From: Pseudomonadota bacterium
Lineage (GTDB): Bacteria > Pseudomonadota > Alphaproteobacteria > Caulobacterales > Aquidulcibacteraceae
Length of the DNA stretch: 10,404 nt
NCBI GenBank assembly: GCA_023410295.1
Contig: JAEYPY010000114.1
Span: 1-10,404, forward strand
Direction: 5' to 3'
Numbering within the stretch: position 1 is the stretch's first letter; each line of letters begins with the position of its first letter. Both the position numbers and the translations under genes were made by a program. The notes beneath the pieces are model-generated. The model was not told the origin of the DNA and ran no database searches. It worked only from the letters and a program-made list of their open reading frames with translations. Positions 1 to 5,770 of the stretch are shown here, piece by piece.

Positions 1-33
1 AGCTAATGCTCTACCAGGCTGAGCTACACCCCG
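1..33 (-). tRNA. tRNA-Pro, 5' part only (cut by window edge)
   Basis: The reverse complement reads as the first half of a tRNA: a 7-nt acceptor strand CGGGGTG (27-33), then TA, the D-stem GCTC, an AG..GGTAGAGC D-loop and D-stem closure, and the start of an anticodon stem (TTAGC). The gene runs off the left edge before the anticodon, so identity is inferred. C at position 1 of the acceptor is characteristic of proline (and initiator) tRNAs, and this 5' half matches the usual proline pattern. It lies 44 bases downstream of the DUF192 stop on the same strand. I could not find a convincing promoter of its own between the two. Confidence 0.75.
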
Positions 34-77
34 ACTTGGGCGGTCCTGTGCCACGCGGCGGGCGCGCCCGCAACGGA

Positions 78-563
78 TCAGCGCGGCAAAATGCGGTGAC
101 GGACGCGGTCGCCGGGGCGGATGCCGAGCGCTTCGGCGCGGCCGGCCTTGATTTCCAGCACCGCGCGCGTGGGGCCGATCGAGGGTACCGGGGCGTCGGA
201 ATAGGGCGTGGTGTGGTCGGCGATGTTGAGGATGCGCCCGTCCGAGCCTATGAAAATGATGTCGAGCGAGAGCGGGGTGTTGCGCATCCAGAAGACGGCG
301 CGCTCGCGTTCGGGGAAGTCGAACAGCATGCCGCGGTCATCCGGGAGGGTTTCGCGGTACATGAGGCCGTGATTGCGCTCGGCTTCGTCGTCGGCGATCT
401 CGACATTGAGCCGCACCGGGCCGTTGGTGGTCTCGACGATAAGCTCCTCGGTCGGCGCGTTGGGGCCGATGCTGGCGCCGCTTTCCGCGTTCACTGGCGC
501 ACACGCGCCCAGGGAGATGACAGCGCCCAGAAATGCTGCGCGAACGAGATTGGTCCAAGCCAT
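78..563 (-). CDS. DUF192 family exported protein / putative lipoprotein
   Basis: This 161-residue protein has an N-terminal export signal and a single DUF192 domain. The signal has a hydrophobic core at about residues 8-20 ending in a lipobox-like LGAC with Cys21; cleavage after VNA (residues 24-26) by signal peptidase I is the alternative. The domain covers about residues 40-160 and shows the family marks: a GLMYR..LP...GMLF stretch (66-81), FWMRNTPLSLD (91-101) and a closing GD.V. The biochemical role of DUF192 is not established, and I assign none. The ATG start at 563 fits the signal peptide and has an AAAGGG ribosome-binding site about 10 bases upstream. Start and site lie inside a possible nested hairpin (561-596). 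The gene sits between tRNA-Glu (51 bases upstream) and tRNA-Pro on the same strand, so it may share the tRNA-Glu promoter. Confidence 0.9.
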   Translation of the reverse strand: MAWTNLVRAAFLGAVISLGACAPVNAESGASIGPNAPTEELIVETTNGPVRLNVEIADDEAERNHGLMYRETLPDDRGMLFDFPERERAVFWMRNTPLSLDIIFIGSDGRILNIADHTTPYSDAPVPSIGPTRAVLEIKAGRAEALGIRPGDRVRHRILPR

Positions 564-596
564 GCTCTTAGCCCTTTCGGGCGGTGTCTTAGCATG
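561..596 (-). promoter_or_regulatory. nested hairpin over the DUF192 ribosome-binding site and start codon
   Basis: On the minus strand an outer 6-bp stem pairs CATGCT (596-591) with AGCATG (566-561), the latter containing the ATG start codon. Inside it, GCCC-GAAA-GGGC (582-571) forms a GNRA-capped stem that includes the AAAGGG ribosome-binding site. Folding as read would hide both translation-initiation elements. No T-run follows, so this is not an intrinsic terminator. The stems are short and control is inference. Confidence 0.35.
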
Positions 597-614
597 CAGG
601 CGGCGGCGGGAAAG

Positions 615-689
615 TGGCAGGCCCTAGGGGAGTCGAACCCCTCTTTTCAGGTTGAAAACCTGACGTCCTAACCGATAGACGAAGGGCCC
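615..689 (-). tRNA. tRNA-Glu (anticodon TTC)
   Basis: The reverse complement folds as a complete cloverleaf with an encoded CCA tail (615-617). The acceptor strand GGGCCCT (689-683) pairs with AGGGCCT (625-619), followed by discriminator G. The anticodon stem TCAGG/CCTGA encloses the loop TTTTCAA, giving anticodon TTC, and the T-arm is AGGGG-TTCGACT-CCCCT. The layout T8-C9-GTCTA is the usual tRNA-Glu pattern. The outermost acceptor pair reads as a G-U wobble (G1, T72). A strong promoter lies at 721-749, and the DUF192 gene follows on the same strand with no terminator visible in between. Confidence 0.95.
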
Positions 690-720
690 GCGGAACCGCA
701 TGGGAACGCGGGGAGGCCGC

Positions 721-749
721 GATATATAGGCGTGCGCCGGGGCTGGCAA
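721..749 (-). promoter_or_regulatory. sigma-70-type promoter of tRNA-Glu
   Basis: On the minus strand TTGCCA (749-744) and TATATC (726-721) are separated by 17 bases, a near-consensus -35/-10 pair with the ideal spacing. The expected transcription start is near 714, about 25 bases before the tRNA 5' end at 689. It is the only AT-rich patch in this interval. It may also drive the DUF192 gene and tRNA-Pro downstream. Confidence 0.7.
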
Positions 750-770
750 GCCGCCGATGCGCGTTCCCGC

Positions 771-2003
771 TCAACCGGCGTAGGCGCTCCGGACCGGGCC
801 TTCGGCGCCGTCAGTTTCCCCAAGGGCTGCCTCCAGATCGCGCAGGTATGTGGCGCTGGCTTCGAGGTGGATGGGCGTAAGCATGAGATGGAGCGCCTTG
901 GGCTCGACGAGGGCGCCGGTGATCCAGCCTTTGTGGTGGAGCTTGCCGAGCAGCGCGAACGTGTCGGCCTTGGGGTGCGCGAAGGCGACGATGCCGAGCT
1001 GCGGGCGGCCGAGCATTTCGAAGCCGAGGCGGTGGACGCCGGCCTCAATCTTCTCGCGCGCGGCGGTCACCATGGCTTGCTTCTGGCGATAGCCCTCGAC
1101 GCCGAGGAAATGAATCACCGCCCACGCCGCGGCGATGGCGCCGCCTGGGCGCGTGCCGGCAAGCGTCGGCGTGATCATGCGGCCGAGCGGCCAGGGGCCG
1201 GCGTCGAACGGCATGAATTCTTTGAGCGCTTCGCTGCGGAAGAAGACGGTGGAAGCGCCTTTGGAGGCGTAGCCATACTTGTGCAAGTCGCCTGAGATCG
1301 AGCGCACGCCAGACACGGCGAAATCAAACGGCGGCAGCTCGGCGCCGTTCATGCGCACGAACGGCGCAAGATAGCCGCCAACGCAAGCATCGACGTGGAG
1401 CCAGAGATTCTTGCGCTCGGCGAGTGCGCCGAGTTCTGCGATCGGATCGATGAGACCGAACGGAAAGCAGGGCGCGGAGCCGACGATCATGATGGTGTTT
1501 TCATCGGCCGCGGCTTCGATGGCGGCGGGATCGGCGAGATAATCCTTGAGCGGCGTGCGGCGCACGTCGAGGTCCATCATCATGCCGGCCTTGTCGAACG
1601 CGGGATGCGCCGAGAACGGGACGACGATGTTGGCTTGGCCTTTCTGACCGCGCGAGCGCGCGTAGTCCCGCGCGGCTTTGACGGCCATGACAATGGAATC
1701 TGTGCCGCCGCTGGTCATGGCGCCGGCCGCGCCTTGCGGTGCGTTCAAGAGCTGGAGGCCGAAGGCGACGACTTCGCGCTCCATCTGCGCGAGGCTCGGA
1801 AAGGCGGCGGGGCCGAGGCCATTCTCTTCGGAGAACATAGCGTAAGCTGTTTTCTTCACGCGCTCGACCTCTTCGCCGGCGTTGAAGATGTAGATCGCGG
1901 TTTTGCCCTCGCGCCATTTGACGTCGCCGGCGCCAAGCTCGCGCATGCGCGCTTCGATGGCTTCCCAGGCCATGCCTTTTTCAGGGAATGAAGTGGTGCT
2001 CAT
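771..2003 (-). CDS. PLP-dependent enzyme, sphingosine-1-phosphate lyase-like
   Basis: This 410-residue protein is a fold-type I PLP enzyme of the group II decarboxylase superfamily. Its closest resemblance is to sphingosine-1-phosphate lyase, which cleaves phosphorylated long-chain bases to a fatty aldehyde and phosphoethanolamine. Visible motifs in order are a phosphate-binding TSGGTDS (97-103, compare SGGTES in the family), AHPAFDKA with cofactor-stacking His133 (132-139), HVDACVGGY (203-211) with Asp205 for the PLP ring nitrogen, and SISGDLHKYGYASKGAS (235-251) with Lys242 as the Schiff-base lysine. The DxHKYG.A.KG block is typical of this lyase group. No N-terminal membrane helix is visible, so a cytosolic protein is expected, as in bacterial homologues. 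The ATG at 2003 has no clear ribosome-binding site; a leaderless transcript is possible. An internal ATG at residue 11 is the alternative start. The substrate is not proven by sequence, and another amine or amino-acid lyase is possible. Confidence 0.88.
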   Translation of the reverse strand: MSTTSFPEKGMAWEAIEARMRELGAGDVKWREGKTAIYIFNAGEEVERVKKTAYAMFSEENGLGPAAFPSLAQMEREVVAFGLQLLNAPQGAAGAMTSGGTDSIVMAVKAARDYARSRGQKGQANIVVPFSAHPAFDKAGMMMDLDVRRTPLKDYLADPAAIEAAADENTIMIVGSAPCFPFGLIDPIAELGALAERKNLWLHVDACVGGYLAPFVRMNGAELPPFDFAVSGVRSISGDLHKYGYASKGASTVFFRSEALKEFMPFDAGPWPLGRMITPTLAGTRPGGAIAAAWAVIHFLGVEGYRQKQAMVTAAREKIEAGVHRLGFEMLGRPQLGIVAFAHPKADTFALLGKLHHKGWITGALVEPKALHLMLTPIHLEASATYLRDLEAALGETDGAEGPVRSAYAG

Positions 2004-2041
2004 GGGGGCGTTGTAGCCGCTTTGCGGCGCGCTGCTCCACG

Positions 2042-2074
2042 AAAAAGCGCCGCGCTCCGATGGACCGCGGCGCT
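2042..2074 (-). terminator. intrinsic terminator of the first glycine-zipper lipoprotein gene
   Basis: A perfect 9-bp GC-rich stem, AGCGCCGCG/CGCGGCGCT (2046-2054 with 2066-2074), has an 11-base loop. On the minus strand it is followed directly by TTTT (with the stem's last base, a run of five Ts). It lies 22 bases after the stop at 2097 and only about 38 bases before the start of the downstream lyase gene. Its stem is identical to that of the terminator at 2485-2518. Confidence 0.85.
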
Positions 2075-2096
2075 CTCTCCTCAGAAGCTGATCCTG

Positions 2097-2423
2097 TTAC
2101 GGATAGGGTTCGCCGTTCTCGTAGAAATAGCGGCCCGATTGCGGGTCGTAGAAATAGTAGCGGCCGGTGCGCTGGTCGTAGCGCTCCCGCCGATTATCGA
2201 CGGCGCCGCAGCGGCCTTCTTCGCGGCAGCCGAGATACCAGCCGAGCGCGCCGCCGGCGACGGCGCCGATCGCGGCGCTGCCTGCGTCTTCGCCAAGCAC
2301 CGCGCCTGCGACAGCGCCGATGCCGGCGCCGGTGGCGGCGCTGCGTTCACTTGGAGTCATGGTTTCGCACGCGCCTAAGGAAAGCGCGGCGGCGAAAATG
2401 TAAGGGGCAAAGGCGATGCGCAT
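2097..2423 (-). CDS. glycine-zipper lipoprotein, paralog A
   Basis: This 108-residue protein has a lipoprotein signal peptide (residues 1-18) ending in LGAC, so Cys19 is the likely lipidated residue. A glycine-zipper segment follows (about 28-65, a G/A-rich small-residue helix of the type seen in 17-kDa surface-antigen-like outer-membrane lipoproteins). Next are a cysteine pair (Cys66, Cys72) and a tyrosine-rich tail with two similar units, TGRYYFYD and SGRYFYEN (86-103). I chose the ATG at 2423 rather than an upstream in-frame ATG because it begins the signal peptide and has a GGAGGAA ribosome-binding site 6 bases upstream. Its paralog lies immediately upstream, and each gene has its own terminator. 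Function is unknown; an envelope role is inferred from the lipobox and zipper. Confidence 0.88.
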   Translation of the reverse strand: MRIAFAPYIFAAALSLGACETMTPSERSAATGAGIGAVAGAVLGEDAGSAAIGAVAGGALGWYLGCREEGRCGAVDNRRERYDQRTGRYYFYDPQSGRYFYENGEPYP

Positions 2424-2484
2424 GACGCTTCCTCCGTGTGTCTCGGAGAATCCAACGTCTCGGCGCGGCGCCCGTTCCGGTAAG

Positions 2485-2518
2485 AAAAGCGCCGCGTTCC
2501 CTTGCGGGCCGCGGCGCT
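2485..2518 (-). terminator. intrinsic terminator of the second glycine-zipper lipoprotein gene
   Basis: A perfect 9-bp stem, AGCGCCGCG/CGCGGCGCT (2488-2496 with 2510-2518), has a 13-base loop and is followed on the minus strand by TTTC. It lies 22 bases after the stop at 2541, the same distance as in the paralogous downstream gene, and separates the two lipoprotein genes into their own transcripts. Confidence 0.85.
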
Positions 2519-2540
2519 CACTCACCTCAGCGTGATTTCA

Positions 2541-2888
2541 TTACGGATAGGGCTGGCCGTTTTCGTAGAAGTAACGGCCGGACTGCTGGTCGTAGAAGTA
2601 ATAGCGGCCCGAGCGCTGGTCGTAATATTGGCGCGTATTCACGCGGTCTGCGCCAGCGCCGCAGCCGCCGTCGCGCACGCAGCCGGCATACGCGCCGCCG
2701 ATGGCACCGATCGCCGCGCCGATCGCGGCGCCGGATTCAGCATCGCCATCGCCGACATTATTGCCGATCACCGCGCCGGCGACGCCGCCGAGAACGGCGC
2801 CGGTTGCTGCTCCGCGTTCGGTGTGGCCGGTTTGGGTGCAGCCGGCGGCGAACAACAGCGCGGCCGACGCGAACAGGAATTGACGCAT
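2541..2888 (-). CDS. glycine-zipper lipoprotein, paralog B
   Basis: This 115-residue protein has the same plan as its neighbour: a signal peptide ending in FAAGC (Cys17 lipidated), a glycine-zipper helix pair (about 26-68), a spaced cysteine pair (Cys70, Cys76) and a tyrosine-rich C-terminus that is nearly identical to the neighbour's over the last 27 residues. The zipper region is slightly longer than in paralog A, with an acidic DGDAES insert (47-52). The ATG at 2888 was chosen over one ten codons upstream because it starts the signal peptide and has an AAGGAGAG ribosome-binding site about 6 bases upstream. Function is unknown; an outer-membrane lipoprotein is likely. It is separated by 77 bases from the CoA-transferase gene upstream. 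Confidence 0.88.
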   Translation of the reverse strand: MRQFLFASAALLFAAGCTQTGHTERGAATGAVLGGVAGAVIGNNVGDGDAESGAAIGAAIGAIGGAYAGCVRDGGCGAGADRVNTRQYYDQRSGRYYFYDQQSGRYFYENGQPYP

Positions 2889-2965
2889 TGGAACTCTCCT
2901 TATCGAACTCGGCTGCAAACGCGGCCTTTTGCGGGAGTGTTCCGGAGCGTCTGTGTTACTGTGCG

Positions 2966-4189
2966 TTATGTGACGCCTTTGTCGCGTAATGCGCGAAGTT
3001 CCGCTGAATCGAGCTTAAGCAGCTCGTTCAGAATCTGTTCAGTATCCTGACCAAGCAGCGGCGGCGCGTGCCGCGTCTGCGGCGGCGTTTGGCTCATGCG
3101 CAGCGGATTGGCCGCAAGCTTTACTTCGGCGCCATCGGCGCGCGTGGTGGTCTCGACCGCGCCGCGCGCGATGACGTGCGGATCGGCATAGACTTGATCC
3201 AGCGTGTTGATGGGCCCGCACGGCACGCCCGCGTCCTCAAGCAGCGTGATCCATTGCGCGGTGCTTTTCGTGGCCATCACTTTGGTGAGCGCCGCGGTGA
3301 GCTCGATGCGATTGGTGACGCGCGCTTCATTGCGCGCAAAGCGCGGATCGTCGCAAAGCTTGACGCCTGCCGCGGCGCAGAAGTCGCGAAACTGGCCGTC
3401 ATTGCCGACGGCGAGAATGATGTGGCCGTCGGCGGTGGCGAGCACCTGGTAGGGCGCGATGGACGCGTGCTGATTGCCGAGGCGCTGCGGCTTCTCGCCG
3501 GAGAGCAGATAATTGGCGCCGAGATTGGCGAGCATCGCGATTTGGGAATCGAGCAGCGATGCGTCGATGTGCTGGCCTTGGCCGGTGCGTTCGGCGTGAC
3601 GGAGCGCGGCGAGGACGGCGACGGTCGCGTACATGCCGGTGAATAGATCGGCGACGGCGACGGCGCTTTTCATCGGTTCGCCCGCGGGCTCGCCGGTGAG
3701 GCTCATAAGACCGCCCATGCCTTGGATGATGTAGTCATAGCCGGCGCGCTTGGCGTAGGGGCCGGTTTGGCCAAAGCCGGTGATGGAGCAATAGACGATC
3801 GATGGATTGATCGCGGCGATGCTGGCGTAATCGAGGCCGTACTTTTTGAGCCCGCCGGTTTTGAAGTTTTCGACCAGGATCTGGCAGTGCGGAACGAGCC
3901 GTCGCACGAGGTCTGCGCCTTCGGGCTTGGCGAAGTCGATGGTGACCGAGCGCTTATTGCGGTTGGCGGCGAGGTAATAGGCAGCGTCGCCTTGCGAGCC
4001 GTCGGGCTTGGCGGTGAAGGGCGGACCCCAGTGGCGGGTGTCGTCGCCCGCGCCAGGTCTTTCGATCTTGACCACCTCGGCGCCGAGATCGCCAAGCAAT
4101 TGCGTCGACCATGGACCGGCGAGGACGCGTGAGAGGTCCAGAACGCGGACGCCAGAGAGGGCGGCCGGGGAGTTGGATGTTTCCGTCAT
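2966..4189 (-). CDS. class III CoA-transferase (CaiB/BaiF family)
   Basis: This 407-residue protein matches the class III CoA-transferase fold over its whole length, the usual family size. Visible family marks are VLDLSRVLAGP near the N-terminus (16-26), GAEVVKIERP (36-45), ANRNKRS (75-81), VENFKTG (106-112), the GFGQTGPYAKRAGYD block (138-152), and AVADLFTG, where Asp181 is the expected catalytic nucleophile that forms an acyl-enzyme anhydride. Such enzymes move CoA between carboxylic acids (formate/oxalate, carnitine derivatives, dicarboxylates, bile acids). The sequence does not settle the substrate, and no acyl-CoA dehydrogenase or decarboxylase gene lies alongside. The ribosome-binding site before the ATG at 4189 is weak. 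The gene is divergent from the GFA gene across 55 bases, so any promoters there are tightly packed. Confidence 0.93.
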   Translation of the reverse strand: MTETSNSPAALSGVRVLDLSRVLAGPWSTQLLGDLGAEVVKIERPGAGDDTRHWGPPFTAKPDGSQGDAAYYLAANRNKRSVTIDFAKPEGADLVRRLVPHCQILVENFKTGGLKKYGLDYASIAAINPSIVYCSITGFGQTGPYAKRAGYDYIIQGMGGLMSLTGEPAGEPMKSAVAVADLFTGMYATVAVLAALRHAERTGQGQHIDASLLDSQIAMLANLGANYLLSGEKPQRLGNQHASIAPYQVLATADGHIILAVGNDGQFRDFCAAAGVKLCDDPRFARNEARVTNRIELTAALTKVMATKSTAQWITLLEDAGVPCGPINTLDQVYADPHVIARGAVETTTRADGAEVKLAANPLRMSQTPPQTRHAPPLLGQDTEQILNELLKLDSAELRALRDKGVT

Positions 4190-4244
4190 GGGTGTTTATC
4201 GCCGCCTGCTTGCCCTGCGTCTAAGGCCTCGTTAGAGCGGCCCC

Positions 4245-4703
4245 ATGAGCGAAGTCAAAACGCCAGTGGCGACGGGCGGGTGCCAGTGCGGCGCCGTGCG
4301 CTATGCGCTCTATGTCCCGCCGCAGAATTCCCATGTCTGCCATTGCCGCATGTGCCAGCGGGCGACGGGCGGGGTGTTCGCGGCGCTCGCGGGCGCGCCG
4401 AAGAGCGAGATCGAATGGACCAAGGGCGAGCCCGCGTTCTTCGCCAGCTCCAATCTCGCCAAGCGCGGCTATTGCCGCGATTGCGGCACGCCGCTGTCGT
4501 TTAGCTACGATCTGCCGGAGGCGCGCTTCTACGTCACGATCGGCTCGCTGGATGATCCCAACGCGGCGCCGATCGTCATGCAGTACGGCGTCGAGAGCCG
4601 GCTCGACTGGGTGAAGTTCTGCGAGGACGTGCCGGCGGAGAAAACCGGCGAAGACCCGAAGGCGGCCGCGTTCTTCAAGACCTTGCAGAGCCACCAAGGG
4701 TGA
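4245..4703 (+). CDS. GFA family zinc-binding protein (CENP-V/GFA domain)
   Basis: This 152-residue protein belongs to the GFA superfamily, named after a glutathione-dependent formaldehyde-activating enzyme, although most members have no proven activity. The cysteine pattern that binds two zinc ions is intact: GCQCG (Cys13, Cys15), CHCRMC (Cys32, Cys34, Cys37) and CRDCG (Cys77, Cys80). The following GTPLSFSY and ..FYVTIGSLDDP (81-104) are also typical. No signal peptide is seen, so the protein should be cytosolic. The ATG at 4245 has no good ribosome-binding site. Its TGA overlaps the GTG of the potassium channel (GTGA), so the two are probably co-translated. A functional link between them is not obvious. 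Confidence 0.92.
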   Translation: MSEVKTPVATGGCQCGAVRYALYVPPQNSHVCHCRMCQRATGGVFAALAGAPKSEIEWTKGEPAFFASSNLAKRGYCRDCGTPLSFSYDLPEARFYVTIGSLDDPNAAPIVMQYGVESRLDWVKFCEDVPAEKTGEDPKAAAFFKTLQSHQG

Positions 4704-5524
4704 GACGGCGCCACCGACTGCGCTCGCGCGTGCGGGCGCTCTATTTCGGGCACGGTCAATCGGCGATCCGGTTTCAAGGATTGCTGCTCGTCCTCGATCT
4801 TCTGATCATCGGCTTTTTCATTGGCAGCCAGTTTATCGTCGAGCAGCCATGGTTCTGGATCGTCGACGCGGCGATCGGCATCTTTCTGCTGATCGATCTC
4901 GCGGCGCGGCTGTTCGCGCTCGGCACGTTGAAGCGCTGGCTGAAATACCCGACGACGTGGGTCGACCTCATCGTGCTGGCGACGTTGCTATTCCCGCACG
5001 TGCTCTACAATTGGGGTTTCCTGCGCATCCTGCGGCTGTGGACGCTGGTGCAGAGCGAGCGCTTCTGGAACGTGCTCGCGCGCGGCAAGTGGGATGACAC
5101 CTACGTCGAGGACATCACAAAGGCGGTGACGACGCTGGTCGTTTTCATCTTCCTGGCGGCCGGCGCGACGCAGGCCTTCTTCCTGCACGACCATCCCGGG
5201 CTCAACAACTTCGTGGATGCGGTCTATTTCGTCGTCACCTCGCTGACGACCACCGGTTACGGCGACATCACCCTGGATACCGCGGGCGGGCGGCTCTTCA
5301 TGGTGGCGCTGATGATTACCGGCATCAGCCTCTTCTTTTCGATCGCCCAGAAGGTGTTCGCGCCGCAGCAGAAGATCATCGGCTGCCCCGGCTGCGGCCT
5401 CGACCGGCACGATCTCGACGCCCGCCATTGCAAGAGCTGCGGAGAAGCGCTGCCGGCGCCCTTGCGCGGACGCGCGCGGATCGCCAGAGGAGTGCGCAAG
5501 AAGGGGCGGTTAGCTCAGCGGTAG
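4700..5524 (+). CDS. six-segment potassium channel with C-terminal zinc ribbon
   Basis: This 274-residue inner-membrane protein has the plan of a small voltage-gated-type potassium channel. Hydrophobic segments lie at about 27-45, 52-70, 87-104, a weakly charged S4-like segment with Arg109 and Arg112 (106-118), S5 (143-161), a pore loop with the potassium filter TTTGYGD (183-189), and S6 (198-219). The few S4 arginines suggest weak or no voltage gating. After S6 comes a short zinc-ribbon-like module with CPGC (229-232) and CKSC (244-247), then a basic tail. The start is GTG at 4700, overlapping the GFA stop. The last six codons and the TAG stop (5504-5524) lie inside tRNA-Val, so the natural C-terminus may have been altered. 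The channel call is strong; the gating signal and the role of the zinc module are unknown. Confidence 0.92.
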   Translation: MRRRHRLRSRVRALYFGHGQSAIRFQGLLLVLDLLIIGFFIGSQFIVEQPWFWIVDAAIGIFLLIDLAARLFALGTLKRWLKYPTTWVDLIVLATLLFPHVLYNWGFLRILRLWTLVQSERFWNVLARGKWDDTYVEDITKAVTTLVVFIFLAAGATQAFFLHDHPGLNNFVDAVYFVVTSLTTTGYGDITLDTAGGRLFMVALMITGISLFFSIAQKVFAPQQKIIGCPGCGLDRHDLDARHCKSCGEALPAPLRGRARIARGVRKKGRLAQR

Positions 5525-5578
5525 AGCGTCTCGTTTACACCGAGAGGGTCGGGGGTTCGATCCCCTCACCGCCCACCA
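5504..5578 (+). tRNA. tRNA-Val (anticodon TAC)
   Basis: A complete cloverleaf with encoded CCA is present. The acceptor GGGCGGT (5504-5510) pairs with ACCGCCC (5568-5574), followed by discriminator A and CCA (5576-5578). The D-arm is GCTC..GAGC, the anticodon stem TCTCG/CGAGA encloses TTTACAC (anticodon TAC), and the T-loop is TTCGATC. Its first 21 bases are also the end of the potassium-channel reading frame. I see no separate promoter in the coding sequence just upstream, so it may be processed from the channel transcript. A repeat array begins at its 3' end. Confidence 0.96.
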
Positions 5579-5770
5579 TCCTACGCTCGCGGCAGCGCGC
5601 GTAGGATGTCCTCCGAAGCCTTGGCGTAGGAGGACTGTTTCTCCCACGTGCGAGCTTCGGATGGCAGACCATCTTCGCTGCGTGAAGCGCGCGTAGGATG
5701 TCCTCCGAAGCCTTGGCGTAGGAGGACCTGTACGTCCCATCCGCGAGCTTCGAATGGCAGGCCATCCTAC
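5577..5770. repeat. tandem ~92-bp repeat array with hairpins and inverted boundary motifs
   Basis: Two direct copies are offset by 92-93 bases. A 42-base core is identical in both (5594-5635 and 5686-5727), followed by a related but diverged part (5636-5673 and 5728-5766) sharing GAGCTTCG.ATGGCAG.CCATC. Each core holds a 7-bp hairpin, GTCCTCC/GGAGGAC, with a 14-base loop (5608-5635 and 5700-5727). The 8-base motif CATCCTAC occurs at 5577-5584 and 5763-5770, and its complement GTAGGATG at 5601-5608 and 5693-5700, so copy two is bounded by 8-bp inverted ends. The left motif overlaps the tRNA-Val CCA tail. This looks like a dispersed intergenic repeat family (REP- or MITE-like) rather than genes; I see no credible coding sequence in it. 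Confidence 0.8.

Noticed and set aside
58..71. Perfect 14-base palindrome GCGGGCGCGCCCGC between DUF192 and tRNA-Pro
   Set aside because: It has no loop and no following T-run, so it is not a terminator; strings of G and C this long are often palindromic by chance here.
1395..1991. Long plus-strand open frame opposite the lyase gene (a similar one lies at 3068-3646 opposite the CoA-transferase)
   Set aside because: Both overlap well-supported genes in full, have low-complexity charged translations and lack ribosome-binding sites; they are shadows of GC-rich coding.
5535..5770. Minus-strand open frames through the repeat array and tRNA-Val
   Set aside because: They translate repeat hairpins and the antisense of a tRNA; this is a typical false-gene pattern with no start signal or domain.
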